Notes under the pieces: generated by a model | Database searches by the model: none | What the model saw: only the letters and a program-made list of their open reading frames with translations | Told to the model about the DNA's origin: nothing | Shown: in pieces, positions 1-9,047 of the stretch | Layout of the letters: every line of letters begins with the position of its first letter | Numbering within the stretch: the first letter of the stretch is position 1 | From: DYFT01 sp041695085 | Lineage (GTDB): Bacteria; Bacteroidota; Ignavibacteria; UBA10030 | Length of the DNA: 64,000 nt | Assembly (NCBI GenBank): GCA_041695085.1 | Contig: JBGFRO010000020.1 | Location: forward strand, 131,496-195,495 | Direction of reading: 5' to 3' | Made by a program: the position numbers and the translations under genes

Positions 1-2064
1 GTCCTCGGCATTTTGGTGGATGATGCCATTGTGGTTATCGAGAACATCTATCGGCATCAACAGGAGTATCACAAGAGTCCGATCCAGGCCGCCAAAGATG
101 GCACGGCGGAGGTTGCGATCCCCGTGCTTGCATCCACGATTACCACCATCTCCCCCTTCATCCCGCTCCTGTTCTGGCCGGGAGTGGTGGGCGACTTTAT
201 GTGGTTCCTGCCGACGACGTTGATCGCAACACTGGGAGCCTCGCTCTTCGTCGCGTTTGTCATCAGCCCTGTGCAAGCAGCGCAGTGGATCAACTACAAG
301 CGCGAGATTCTGAAGGCGAAGAAAAACCTCGAGCACCCGAAATGGTGGAAGAAATATAATCCCATCACGGTGCTTTACCACAAAATGGACGACGTGGTCT
401 TTCCATGGATGCAGAAGAAGTATGTGTCCACGCTGCGTTGGACACTCCAGCGGAAAGGAATCACCATTGCAGGGTCCATCGTCCTGTTGGTGCTCGTGGT
501 TGTTCTCTTCGGCCTCTTCAATACAGGCGTGGAGTTCTTTCCGAACGTCGAGCCGAACCAGGTGACGGCCCGCATCGAAGCGCCTCCGGGGACGTCACTC
601 GACATTACCAACAGCATTGCCGCTTCGTTGGAACAGCGGTTGTCGGAGGTGTACGGCAGGAATAATATCGAATTCATCGTAACCAGCATCGGCACGTCGG
701 ACGATCCGTTCGATTTTGGCGGACAGGGAACGACGAACAAAGGTTCAATTGCAATCAATTTCTATGAGAAATCGAAGCGTGATGCAAACACGTTCGACAT
801 ACTCGAGAGCATCCGTTCGAAGTTCACAGGCATTGCAGGTGCCGATGTGCGCGTCGCGAAGCAGGAGATGGGGCCCCCCGTCGGTGCCGCTGTCAGCATT
901 GAGATTTCGGGTGAGGATTACACCCAATTGGCCGAAATCAGCAAGCGCATCCAAGACGAAATCAGATCGGTGCCGAACCTCGTCGACCTGAAGGACGACT
1001 ATAACATCGGACGGCCGGAGGTGGAGATCATCGTGGATCGGGAAAAAGCGGGTATGTTGTGGACAAGCACGGGTCAGATCGCAGGAACGGTCCGTTCCGC
1101 TATCAGCGGCGCCGAGGCCTCAAAATACCGTGTGGGTGAAGATGAGTACAAGATTCGTGTCAGGTTGAAGGAAGATCAACGAACGTCTATTGAAGATCTC
1201 GAGAAGCTCAACATCACATTTATGAACAGACGAGGTCAGCTGCTCTCCATCCCGCTGACATCCGTAGCAACGATCGGAATGACTTCCGGTTTGACCGATA
1301 TTCGGCGAAAAGACCTGAAGCGGGTCATGACCGTGACAGGGAACGTGGAGGGACGCGTCGCGTCGGAGGTGCTGGACGACGTCAAAGAGCGCCTCGCCGG
1401 TATCGAGCTTCCTCCGGGATACATGGTGAAGTTCACGGGGAAGGATGAGGAGCAAGCGAAGGCGCAGGCATTTCTCCAGCGCGCCTTCAACATCACCTTG
1501 CTGTTGGTGTTCCTGATTCTTGTCACGGAGTTCAATTCGGTGAAGGTGCCGTTCGTCGTCATGCTCTCGGTTATTCTCTCGTTGATCGGAGTGATGCTCG
1601 GCATCCTTGTCACGCGAACACCGTTCATCATCATTATGACCGGTGTGGGAATCATCGCCTTAGCGGGGATTGTAGTGAAGAATGCCATCGTCTTGCTCGA
1701 CTTTGCCAAACGCAAGCGAGACGAAGGGATGCCGCTGGATGAGGCGTTGATCGAAGCTGGCCGGACGCGCCTCCGCCCAATTCTCTTGACGGCTGCCACG
1801 ACGGTGCTCGGTATCCTTCCATTAGCTACCGGCTTCGACTTTGATTGGCGAGAACTGCACTTCGTTGTGGGCGCAGAAAGTGCCGGATTCTGGGGTCCCT
1901 TGGGTGTGGCGGTCATTTCCGGCTTGACGGTCTCGAGCTTCCTCACACTTGTCATCGTACCTACGTTCTACTCCTTGCTTGAGTCGTGGACCGAGAAGTT
2001 CAAAGTCCTGATCGGTCGCTTCATCAAAATGATGCCCGAGAACGAGCCGGTCATGGGCAAGTGA
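1..2064 (+). CDS. RND multidrug efflux permease, HAE-1/AcrB type (5' end outside window)
   Basis: Inner-membrane proton-driven pump subunit of a tripartite efflux system. The reading frame is open from base 1, so the N-terminal third (roughly 400 residues of a usual ~1040) lies upstream of the window. The visible part begins in TM4 with the LVDDAIVVIEN motif, whose paired Asp residues are the proton relay of this family. A periplasmic porter/docking region (about residues 180-480) and the final TM bundle follow, ending near an LVIVPTFYSL segment. Methionine or heavy-metal signatures of the HME branch are not seen, so drug or lipid-type substrates are more likely than metals. The adaptor and outer-membrane partner must lie upstream. 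The stop is followed by a terminator-like inverted repeat. Confidence 0.93.
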   Translation, partial: VLGILVDDAIVVIENIYRHQQEYHKSPIQAAKDGTAEVAIPVLASTITTISPFIPLLFWPGVVGDFMWFLPTTLIATLGASLFVAFVISPVQAAQWINYKREILKAKKNLEHPKWWKKYNPITVLYHKMDDVVFPWMQKKYVSTLRWTLQRKGITIAGSIVLLVLVVVLFGLFNTGVEFFPNVEPNQVTARIEAPPGTSLDITNSIAASLEQRLSEVYGRNNIEFIVTSIGTSDDPFDFGGQGTTNKGSIAINFYEKSKRDANTFDILESIRSKFTGIAGADVRVAKQEMGPPVGAAVSIEISGEDYTQLAEISKRIQDEIRSVPNLVDLKDDYNIGRPEVEIIVDREKAGMLWTSTGQIAGTVRSAISGAEASKYRVGEDEYKIRVRLKEDQRTSIEDLEKLNITFMNRRGQLLSIPLTSVATIGMTSGLTDIRRKDLKRVMTVTGNVEGRVASEVLDDVKERLAGIELPPGYMVKFTGKDEEQAKAQAFLQRAFNITLLLVFLILVTEFNSVKVPFVVMLSVILSLIGVMLGILVTRTPFIIIMTGVGIIALAGIVVKNAIVLLDFAKRKRDEGMPLDEALIEAGRTRLRPILLTAATTVLGILPLATGFDFDWRELHFVVGAESAGFWGPLGVAVISGLTVSSFLTLVIVPTFYSLLESWTEKFKVLIGRFIKMMPENEPVMGK

Positions 2065-2087
2065 CTTCAATTTTTCACCGACAAGCG

Positions 2088-2214
2088 AAAGAGGCTGTGC
2101 AACATGTAGGACGAGAAGCCTTCTCGCCCACATTGGTGTTGCGAAAAAATGTCTGAATTCCTCACATCTTGAACTCGCACATCACGTCGATCGAACTTTT
2201 CGCACAGCCTCTTT
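2088..2214 (+). repeat. REP-like GTAG hairpin element (type A, copy 1) lying inside terminator arms
   Basis: Perfect 13-bp outer arms, AAAGAGGCTGTGC (2088-2100) and GCACAGCCTCTTT (2202-2214), are followed by a T-rich tract and lie 23 bp after the RND stop, which is the form of a rho-independent terminator. The ~100-bp loop contains a GTAG tetranucleotide (2106-2109), then a short GC hairpin (2109-2128), then a tail with ttgcgaaaaa. The same inner layout recurs at 2477 and 5095 with different stem sequences, so the inner unit looks like a mobile REP-type element sitting in a pre-existing terminator loop. Confidence 0.6.
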
Positions 2215-2462
2215 TGACTTTTATGCATGGTTGTCGCGTTCATAATTGGTGATGAGCTGTCGTGACGCGACAATCAAAGCCCTCTGTAAACCCACCGATG
2301 TTAGATCTGAATTGATGAGTCTGGATATCACTCCAGTCTCCCGCGACGCGTTCTTGCTTTTGCGAGAGGTCTGAGATCATCTTCAGGCAATGTTCCTTGT
2401 TATTCAATCTTCGCTTTGCTATCATTCAACGTCTTAAAAACCGTCTTCCAACGCGATCACGA

Positions 2463-2564
2463 CGGCCGTACAAGATGTAGGGTGGGAGGCCCCTCCCGCC
2501 CACAAACTGAATTGCGAGAAACTTGAACCGGCACAACACGATACGAGACCTTTTTGTACGGCCG
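2463..2564 (+). repeat. REP-like GTAG hairpin element (type A, copy 2)
   Basis: Outer 11-bp perfect arms CGGCCGTACAA (2463-2473) and TTGTACGGCCG (2554-2564) enclose GTAG (2477-2480), a GC hairpin (2481-2500) and the tail ttgcgagaaacttgaa. The inner part matches copies at 2106 and 5095. The outer arms differ from copy 1, so the arms appear to belong to the site and not to the element. Confidence 0.6.
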
Positions 2565-2598
2565 CATTCATCCGTCGTTTTGATCGAAGGAAACCTTC

Positions 2599-4170
2599 AT
2601 GAAACTCATTCCCATGAATCGCTCCATCCATCGTGTTCTCATCCTGATCTTTGTCGGTTGTGGCGTCATTCCTCCCAGCACACGGGTTTCTGAGCTGCGA
2701 CGCGTCCCGTCGGCGGAACGAGAATTCCGCGCAGTGTGGGTGGCCACTGTGAGCAACATCGATTGGCCGAGCAAGCCGGGTCTTTCTCCGGAGGATCAGC
2801 AACGGGAGGCGCGCGCAATCCTTGATTCTGTGGCCAACCTCCGGATGAACGCCGTCATTTTTCAGGTGCGTCCCCACTGTGATGCGATGTATTATAGCGA
2901 GTTGGAGCCGTGGTCGTATTATCTGACAGGCCAGCAGGGGAAGGCGCCCGAACCGTTCTACGATCCGCTTCAATTCTGGGTGAAGGAGGCGCACGATCGG
3001 GGACTGGAACTGCACGTCTGGTTCAATCCCTATCGCGCGCATTTGCCGCGAGGGGGCGAGCCGACGGAGCATTCGATTGTTAAGAAGCGTCCCGATCTCG
3101 CAAAGAAGACCAGTGAAGGAACCTACTGGCTCGATCCGGGGAAACGGGAGGTGCAGGACATTTCGTTCAATGTCGTGATGGACGTGGTAAGAAGGTACGA
3201 CATCGACGGCGTCCACTTCGATGATTATTTCTATCCGTATGGCGATGGGGATTTTCCGGATGACGACAGCTGGGGGGAGTATGTGAAATCGGGCGGCTCG
3301 CTCTCGCGCAACGATTGGCGACGCGAGAACGTGAACACGTTCATTCAGCGGGTGTATACCGGCATCAAGAAGGAAAAACGGCATGTGAAGTTTGGCATCA
3401 GTCCCTTCGGCATCTGGAGGCCCGGCCATCCTCCGTCTATTCAAGGGTTCGATCAGTACGACCGGCTTTTTGCAGATGCTAAGTTGTGGTTCAACAAGGG
3501 TTGGGTCGATTATTGGTCGCCGCAGTTGTACTGGCCGATCAAGCAGGTTCCACAGAGTTTTCCGGTTCTGTTAGGATGGTGGACGCGCGAGAACACGCGA
3601 GGCCGGAATCTCTGGCCCGGCATGTTCACGGGCAGGATGGTGAGGGATAGCAGCGCGGATGAGATCCTCAATCAGATCATGATCGCTCGCGGATTTGTGC
3701 CGGAGGGGCCGGGGCACATACACTTCAGCATGAGGTCGTTCTTGCGTGACACTACCGTGCTCAGGGATGAACTGCGCCGTGGTCCCTATCATCAGCCAGC
3801 GCTTGTTCCTCCCTCCCCGTGGTTGGATGATGAGGCGCCGCTCGCGCCGATTGTGGAGTGCAGCGTTGTGAACGATACTGTCAGCGTGAACTGGTCGCAC
3901 CGCCAGCCCGCGGATGTCTTCCGCTGGGTTGTCTATTTCCAATACAACAATAGTTGGGAATATACGATACGCAACAAGAGTGACCGGACGTGGATGTTGC
4001 CTGTCTCCCGCGTGGTGGAGGATCCACCGAGGATGCGACCCGGAGATACAACGGTGCCGACAAGAACCGAGCGGTTGATGCGTATAGCCGTAAGCGCTGT
4101 CGATCGAACTGGAAATGAGAGCGAGCTCGTCCAGCGAGAGCTTCAGTCGACATCAAGCACGAACCAATAA
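2599..4170 (+). CDS. GHL10 / DUF187 family glycoside hydrolase-like lipoprotein (YngK type)
   Basis: Predicted extracytoplasmic glycoside hydrolase of the GHL10 (DUF187) family, a TIM-barrel group thought to act on bacterial polysaccharides or peptidoglycan-type substrates. A basic N-terminus and hydrophobic stretch end in a possible lipobox (IFVGC, residues ~17-21). The family-typical EFRAVWVATVSNIDWPS start of the barrel follows at ~45, then FQVRPHCDA, HVWFNPYRA and DIDGVHFDDYFYPY, whose acidic residues are the likely catalytic site. The last ~100 residues look like a fibronectin-type beta domain. Length 523 aa is normal for the family. The start follows GAAGGAAAC. The next ORF begins directly after its stop. 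The exact substrate cannot be told. Confidence 0.85.
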   Translation: MKLIPMNRSIHRVLILIFVGCGVIPPSTRVSELRRVPSAEREFRAVWVATVSNIDWPSKPGLSPEDQQREARAILDSVANLRMNAVIFQVRPHCDAMYYSELEPWSYYLTGQQGKAPEPFYDPLQFWVKEAHDRGLELHVWFNPYRAHLPRGGEPTEHSIVKKRPDLAKKTSEGTYWLDPGKREVQDISFNVVMDVVRRYDIDGVHFDDYFYPYGDGDFPDDDSWGEYVKSGGSLSRNDWRRENVNTFIQRVYTGIKKEKRHVKFGISPFGIWRPGHPPSIQGFDQYDRLFADAKLWFNKGWVDYWSPQLYWPIKQVPQSFPVLLGWWTRENTRGRNLWPGMFTGRMVRDSSADEILNQIMIARGFVPEGPGHIHFSMRSFLRDTTVLRDELRRGPYHQPALVPPSPWLDDEAPLAPIVECSVVNDTVSVNWSHRQPADVFRWVVYFQYNNSWEYTIRNKSDRTWMLPVSRVVEDPPRMRPGDTTVPTRTERLMRIAVSAVDRTGNESELVQRELQSTSSTNQ

Positions 4171-4365
4171 ATGAGAAGGCAAACGCTTGCGATCAGAAAG
4201 GGGCGTATTCTTGCGATGCTGTTCGGCATGCTTTTGGTTGCATGGTACGAGCGTTTGATTGCACAGGAATCAAAGTTCTCCGTGGGCATATCTGCTGGAT
4301 TGTCGCATTTTCCACTATCGGATATGAAGGGCGCTTCAAAGCCAATCTTTCCGCGTACACCTTAA
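4171..4365 (+). pseudogene. truncated outer-membrane protein start (signal peptide only)
   Basis: The ATG follows the GHL10 stop with no gap. It encodes a basic start, a hydrophobic signal peptide ending near WYERLIAQ and the beginning of a barrel-like mature chain (SKFSVGISAGLSHFPLSDM). It stops after 64 residues; no continuation in any frame is evident before 4740. This fits the N-terminal stub of a PorT/OmpW-like outer-membrane protein that lost its body by deletion. Confidence 0.55.
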
Positions 4366-4742
4366 ACGCAGGAGTTCAACTCGTCCTATAGGGATGGACA
4401 GAACAACGTAGACTGTAAACTCACGCATCTTCAACGACACTCTGCGCAGCTCCGTCGTTTGCAGCTGCTTGCTTTATGTGTGCCGTGCAGTATCATCTGC
4501 GCCAAAAGCACAAGAGTGTCTGGCTCAAATGAGGGGGAGGTTCACACGATTTTCCTGCCACTGAATTTCCACCAAAACTTTTCCAACTTCTGCGAACTTT
4601 CTGCCCATCTCATCCCCAAATCCTTCTCCTTCTGTGATGTTTCCAATGGTACGTAACTTGCGTAGCTTTCTCATTGGTGGAGTGTCATCTGCTCTTCCCA
4701 AAGCTGAGAGTGGCCATTGTCTTTCACTGAAGAGGCCTAACA
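4366..4742. other. gene-free stretch
   Basis: About 380 bp with no recognisable coding region on either strand. It lies between two gene relics and is probably decayed sequence. Confidence 0.5.
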
Positions 4743-4959
4743 ATGGAGAGAGACGAAATTCGGAAGAGAGTCGAGAAAGTCACTGCAGCCGTCCTGAAAG
4801 TGGATCCGAAGGAGATCACACCAACAGCCAACTTCGCATCCGATCTTGGGGCTTGGAAGCGCTTTGAACCATGAGGCGACGATGGAGTTAAAGGTAGAGA
4901 CCGTCAGTTACTTCAAGGACATTGAGCGAGATCATCTTGGCCTGCCGGAACTTTCTTGA
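4743..4959 (+). pseudogene. relic: acyl carrier protein start fused to NagB end
   Basis: The first 43-codon frame (4743-4874) reads as the N-terminal half of an acyl carrier protein (MERDEIRKRVEKVTAAV, then FASDLGA) but breaks exactly before the DSL phosphopantetheine motif. In the +1 frame from about 4864, the sequence continues as the C-terminus of glucosamine-6-phosphate deaminase (ATMELKVETVSYFKDIE, stop at 4957-4959). It matches the end of the intact NagB at 9048-9860 (AELKVGTVRYFKDIE). The intact cluster 2.5 kb downstream has ACP and NagB separated by a DRE-TIM gene, so this is a second copy of that cluster with its middle deleted. Confidence 0.75.
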
Positions 4960-5090
4960 ACATCGCCGGTTGCTCCCCCCCATTTTCTGCTCTCAAAATT
5001 CCCTTGATGTTCGTAAACGTATTTGGTAGAATCGGATGTGGCTGTTCTCTTGCGAAGAGAGCCGATCTTGATAGATACTGAGGCCTTACA

Positions 5091-5160
5091 AAATGTAGGG
5101 CGGGACGATGTCCCGCCAGCCAAGGTTTTGCGAAAAAAAAGTTGAAATACAACAATCTTG
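5091..5160 (+). repeat. REP-like GTAG hairpin element (type A, copy 3)
   Basis: GTAG at 5095-5098 is followed by a perfect GGCGGGAC/GTCCCGCC hairpin (5099-5117) and the tail ttgcgaaaaaaaagttgaaatacaa shared in outline with the copies at 2106 and 2477. Clear outer arms are not present here. It ends just upstream of the DUF4954 gene. Confidence 0.6.
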
Positions 5161-5214
5161 CATTCTCCAAATCTATTTAACACAACACTGACATTCGATG
5201 GTACATCCCGACGT

Positions 5215-7206
5215 ATGACCTCTCCCCATCTTACCGAACAGCAAGTTCAACAACTCCTCCACCAGGGATGCACGGCCACCGATTGGCGAGCAGTCAACAT
5301 TTCGCCTTCGACGGATCTTCAACGCATTCAACGTGTCCATTTCTTCGGCTCGGTCGTCGTTGGTGATCTCAGCGGTTCACACATCGTCGATGAAGTAGAA
5401 ATGCGTTGCGGGATCTATCACGCTTCGATCTCCAACTGCGTCATAGGAAACCAGGTTCGCGTTGCGCACATCGGATCGGCCATCGCGAACTACGTTGTGG
5501 AAGATGGTGTCGTCATCCAAAATGTTGCGGCCCTCACGGCGACGCCGGGTGCCTCGTTCGGCAACGGCGTGGAGGTGGAGACGATCAACGAGGGGGGAGG
5601 TCGCACCGTTACGCTGGTCAACGATCTCACCGCGCAGGTTGCCTTTGCCCAGGCGATGATGAGACATAACGACGAATTCAATAGAAGATTGAGCGGGCTT
5701 CTGCGGAAGCATGCTCAGCGCAGTGTGAGCGACCGGGGCAAGGTAGGAACCGGCGCGCGGCTCCTCCATTGCGGTCCGATTCGCAATGTGAACATCGGTC
5801 CCTATGCGTACCTGCACGGCGCCCGATCGCTCGACAACGGAACGATCAACAGCAGCAAAGAACATACGTCGGAAGTGGGCGCGGATGTTCAGGCGAAATC
5901 GTTCGTGATCGCCGAAGGCGCGAGGATCGAAAGCGGTGCGATTCTCGACAAGGTCTTTGTCGGTCAGGGGGTGAAAATGGGGAAACAGTTCTCAGCGGAG
6001 AACTCACTCTTCTTCGCCAACTGCGAAGCGTTTCATGGTGAGGCGGTGGCGGTTTTTGCCGGACCCTACACCGTAACGCATCACAAATCGACGCTGTTGA
6101 TCGCCGGTGTCTTTTCTTTTTATAATGCGGGCAGCGGCAGCAATCAGAGCAATCATATGTACAAACTAGGGCCGGTGCACCAGGGCATTCTTGAGCGAGG
6201 GTGCAAAACCGGTTCCTTTTCTTACTTGCTTCATGAAAATCACATCGGCGCGTTCAGTGTCGTGATCGGGAAACATTACACGAACATGAACGTCCCACAT
6301 CTCCCCTTTTCGTACATTCACGAAGAAGAAGGTGTTTCGAAGATCATACCGGGTATGAATCTGTTCTCCGTTGGCATGGTGCGCGACGGTGAAAAGTGGC
6401 CGAAGCGGGATCACCGCAAAGCTACGGACAAGCGCGATCTCATTGTCTTCGACATCTTTTCACCTTATACGGTTGAGAAGATGCGGCGAGGTCGCGACGA
6501 GCTGCTCAAACTGAGTGAGATCGTACCCAAAGAAAAATCGTTTGTCCAATACGGCGGACTTCAGCTCAGCCGGTTGCTGCTCAAAAAGGGGGCAAAGTAT
6601 TATTCCCTTGCCATCGACCGTTATCTGCACGGAAAGGTGCTCGATGCGCTGATGCGATACAGGAAGTCCAGCAAACAATGGGATGAGCTGCTCCGCAGTC
6701 TCACGCCTACATCGGATCTGCGCGCACCTGGTGAATGGACGGACATATCGGGACTGCTCACTCCACGCGAGCGAATGGCAGCGCTGGAATCGGACGTCGC
6801 CTCCGGTTCGATCACAGGTTATGAGGAGGTACGAAAGAAATTTCAAGAAATGTTCGGTCGCTATGCGGAAGATGAATGGAAGTATGTCTGCGAGACGTAC
6901 GCTTCCGAATACGGCGTGAAGCCGAACGAGATGACGAAAGAACAAGCGGCGCATGCAGTTCAGGAATGGGAGAAGGCTGCTACGTCGTTGCACGGAATGA
7001 TTCTCGAGGACTCGAAGAAGGAATTTGGAGCATTCGCGCATATCGGTTACGGCGTGGACCAATCTGATGAGCATGCTCGGAAAGATTTCGAAGCTGTGCG
7101 CGGTACCATCGACACAAACCCCGTGGTGCAGAAGCTGTTGGCAGAGGGGGTCGCGATCGCGAATCGGCGAGATGAAGTTTTACGGCTGATAGAGAACGCC
7201 TCGTAA
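5215..7206 (+). CDS. DUF4954 family protein (left-handed beta-helix)
   Basis: A 663-residue protein of the Bacteroidetes-type DUF4954 family. The central part (about residues 60-330) shows hexapeptide-like periodicity (short aliphatic / Gly / Asn turns such as VVVGDLSGSHIVDEVEM), as in acyl- and nucleotidyl-transferases with a left-handed beta-helix. The C-terminal ~250 residues are mainly helical. An in-frame start at 5158 lies inside the repeat element, so I prefer ATG 5215, which gives the usual MTxxxLTxxQxxxLxxQGCxAxDW beginning of the family. It is followed at 180 bp by the ACP/DRE-TIM/NagB operon. The neighbours suggest acylated or amino-sugar metabolism, but the biochemical function is unknown. 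Confidence 0.82.
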   Translation: MTSPHLTEQQVQQLLHQGCTATDWRAVNISPSTDLQRIQRVHFFGSVVVGDLSGSHIVDEVEMRCGIYHASISNCVIGNQVRVAHIGSAIANYVVEDGVVIQNVAALTATPGASFGNGVEVETINEGGGRTVTLVNDLTAQVAFAQAMMRHNDEFNRRLSGLLRKHAQRSVSDRGKVGTGARLLHCGPIRNVNIGPYAYLHGARSLDNGTINSSKEHTSEVGADVQAKSFVIAEGARIESGAILDKVFVGQGVKMGKQFSAENSLFFANCEAFHGEAVAVFAGPYTVTHHKSTLLIAGVFSFYNAGSGSNQSNHMYKLGPVHQGILERGCKTGSFSYLLHENHIGAFSVVIGKHYTNMNVPHLPFSYIHEEEGVSKIIPGMNLFSVGMVRDGEKWPKRDHRKATDKRDLIVFDIFSPYTVEKMRRGRDELLKLSEIVPKEKSFVQYGGLQLSRLLLKKGAKYYSLAIDRYLHGKVLDALMRYRKSSKQWDELLRSLTPTSDLRAPGEWTDISGLLTPRERMAALESDVASGSITGYEEVRKKFQEMFGRYAEDEWKYVCETYASEYGVKPNEMTKEQAAHAVQEWEKAATSLHGMILEDSKKEFGAFAHIGYGVDQSDEHARKDFEAVRGTIDTNPVVQKLLAEGVAIANRRDEVLRLIENAS

Positions 7207-7386
7207 CGGGGGTAGGAGTCCGCCCAACGAGAGTCGGATATCAAGAGGGATTTCGATGCGGACCGCGGCTTCACCAAAGGGTTCGCGAAACGAACCGCTT
7301 CGATTGCATCGCGGTAACAGGAGTGTTTCCCATCGTCATCGTTATTTGATTTTTTTTCGGGCGTATCCATCACAAAGGAGGATAGT

Positions 7387-7629
7387 ATGACACGAGAAGA
7401 AGTAGCTACACGCGTCATCAACGTTACGGCACGGGAGTTTGGGATGAAGCCGTCGGAGATCAAGGAGTCCGACCAGTTCACCACCGATCTGGGAGCGGAC
7501 TCGCTGAAATCGATTGAGCTCGTTGCGGCGTATGAAGAAGAATTCGGCATCTCCGTAAAAGAAGAAGAAGCCTTGAAAGTGCAGACCGTTGGTGGGGCCA
7601 TCGACTTCTTTCTCAATCTTTCGAAATAA
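7387..7629 (+). CDS. acyl carrier protein
   Basis: An 80-residue ACP. The GADSLKSIEL motif at about residues 36-45 carries the Ser that receives 4'-phosphopantetheine. The flanking helices are acidic, as expected for fatty-acid-type ACPs. A strong AAAGGAGG ribosome site sits 7 nt before the ATG. It is 17 bp from the following DRE-TIM gene and therefore co-transcribed with it and NagB. No fabF, fabG or other fatty-acid gene is nearby, so this may be a dedicated ACP serving the neighbouring enzymes and not the housekeeping AcpP. Confidence 0.9.
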   Translation: MTREEVATRVINVTAREFGMKPSEIKESDQFTTDLGADSLKSIELVAAYEEEFGISVKEEEALKVQTVGGAIDFFLNLSK

Positions 7630-7646
7630 CAGAAGGAGAGTTAGCC

Positions 7647-9029
7647 ATGCGTACCTACGAGCTGCAGGACGTGCCAACGCCGAACCTGATTGAAGAGATC
7701 TTTCCCTATTCGCTCCCACCGCTGATCAAGTTTGAGGGGAAAATTCATGAATTGATCGATGGCAAGATCGTTGAGTTTGATCCAAACGAAGTCAAAACGC
7801 GCGATATTCACATTACCGACACGACCTTCCGCGACGGGCAGCAGGCGCGTCCTCCATACAAGAAAGAGCACATGGTGAAGTTGTATGAGATGCTCTCGAA
7901 ATTGGGGGGACCCAACGGCGTGATTCGGCAGTCGGAATTCTTCCTCTACACGAAAAACGACCGGGAGACAATCGATGCGTGTCGTGCGCTCAATCTCCGC
8001 TATCCCGAGATTACCGGCTGGATTCGAGCGAACAAAGGCGATTTTCGCCTTGTGAAGGAGATGGGACTAAAGGAAACGGGGATGCTCACCTCTTCATCCG
8101 ACTATCACATTTTTTACAAGCAGAACCAAACGCGGAAGGAGGCGATGCAACAGTATCTCGAAGTGGTGGAGGCGGCATTTGAAGCGGGGGTGCGGCCGCG
8201 ATGTCACCTCGAAGATGTCACCCGCGCCGATCTGGCCGGATTCGTCTTTCCGTTCGTTCAGCAATTGGAGCGACTGAGCGAACAGGTGCCGGAGAACATG
8301 AAAGTGAAAATCCGGCTGTGTGATACTATGGGATTCGGGCTTGCCTATCCGAATGTTGCCGAGCCGCGCTCCATCCCGAAACTCATCTGGCGACTGCGGC
8401 ACGAATGCGGTCTTCCGCCGGAGCGGCTCGAATGGCATGGCCACAACGATTTTCACAAGGTGCACATCAACGCCGCAAGTTCGTGGATCTACGGCCTCAA
8501 CGCGCTCAACGGCACCCTCTTCGGATTCGGCGAGCGCACCGGCAATCCACCGATCGAAGGAGCCATCATCGAATACGTTTCGCTCAAAGGCAACCTGAAT
8601 GGCGTCCATCTCGCGATGATGACGGAGATGGCGGAGTATTATGAAAAAGTCATCGGCACGCAATTGCCTGCCAACTATCCGTTTGTTGGCAGGGACTTCA
8701 ATACGACGCGGGCCGGTATTCACGCGGGCGGATTGCGTAAGTTCGAACAAATTTACAACATCTTCGATACAGCGAAGTTGCTCAACCGTCCGCCGCGCGT
8801 CGCCATCACGGACAAGTCGGGCACCGACGGCGTGGCGCTCTGGGTGAACGAGTTCTTAGGTTTGAAGGGAGACGACCGTCTCTCGGTGATGAAGGTGGCG
8901 AAGATTCAGCGCTGGGTGATGGATCAGTATGAAAAGGAAGGACGGATGTCCTCGATTACCGATCAAGAGTTGGAAGAACAAGTAAAGATTCATCTGCCGG
9001 AGTACTACAACAAATACAGAAAGAATTAA
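7647..9029 (+). CDS. DRE-TIM metallolyase (isopropylmalate/homocitrate synthase-like)
   Basis: A 460-residue TIM-barrel enzyme of the DRE-TIM (HMGL-like) superfamily, whose members make or break C-C bonds next to acyl-thioesters using a divalent metal. DTTFRDGQQARPPY (about residues 54-67) is the D-x-T-x-RDG-x-Q metal/catalytic loop. HGHNDFHKVHINAA (about 267-280) supplies the metal-binding HxH pair and catalytic environment. The C-terminal LeuA allosteric domain is absent. SD AAGGAGAG precedes the ATG. Its position directly after an ACP hints at a carrier-bound acyl substrate, which is inference. The exact reaction cannot be assigned. Confidence 0.82.
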   Translation: MRTYELQDVPTPNLIEEIFPYSLPPLIKFEGKIHELIDGKIVEFDPNEVKTRDIHITDTTFRDGQQARPPYKKEHMVKLYEMLSKLGGPNGVIRQSEFFLYTKNDRETIDACRALNLRYPEITGWIRANKGDFRLVKEMGLKETGMLTSSSDYHIFYKQNQTRKEAMQQYLEVVEAAFEAGVRPRCHLEDVTRADLAGFVFPFVQQLERLSEQVPENMKVKIRLCDTMGFGLAYPNVAEPRSIPKLIWRLRHECGLPPERLEWHGHNDFHKVHINAASSWIYGLNALNGTLFGFGERTGNPPIEGAIIEYVSLKGNLNGVHLAMMTEMAEYYEKVIGTQLPANYPFVGRDFNTTRAGIHAGGLRKFEQIYNIFDTAKLLNRPPRVAITDKSGTDGVALWVNEFLGLKGDDRLSVMKVAKIQRWVMDQYEKEGRMSSITDQELEEQVKIHLPEYYNKYRKN

Positions 9030-9047
9030 CCCCGAAAAGGAGTATGT

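Noticed and set aside
1236..1955. 239-codon minus-strand frame
   Set aside because: Antisense of the RND transmembrane region, with Ser/Arg/Thr-rich low-information sequence.
2434..3444. long minus-strand open frame (336 codons)
   Set aside because: Fully antisense to the GHL10 hydrolase; composition is that of a shadow frame with no start signal.
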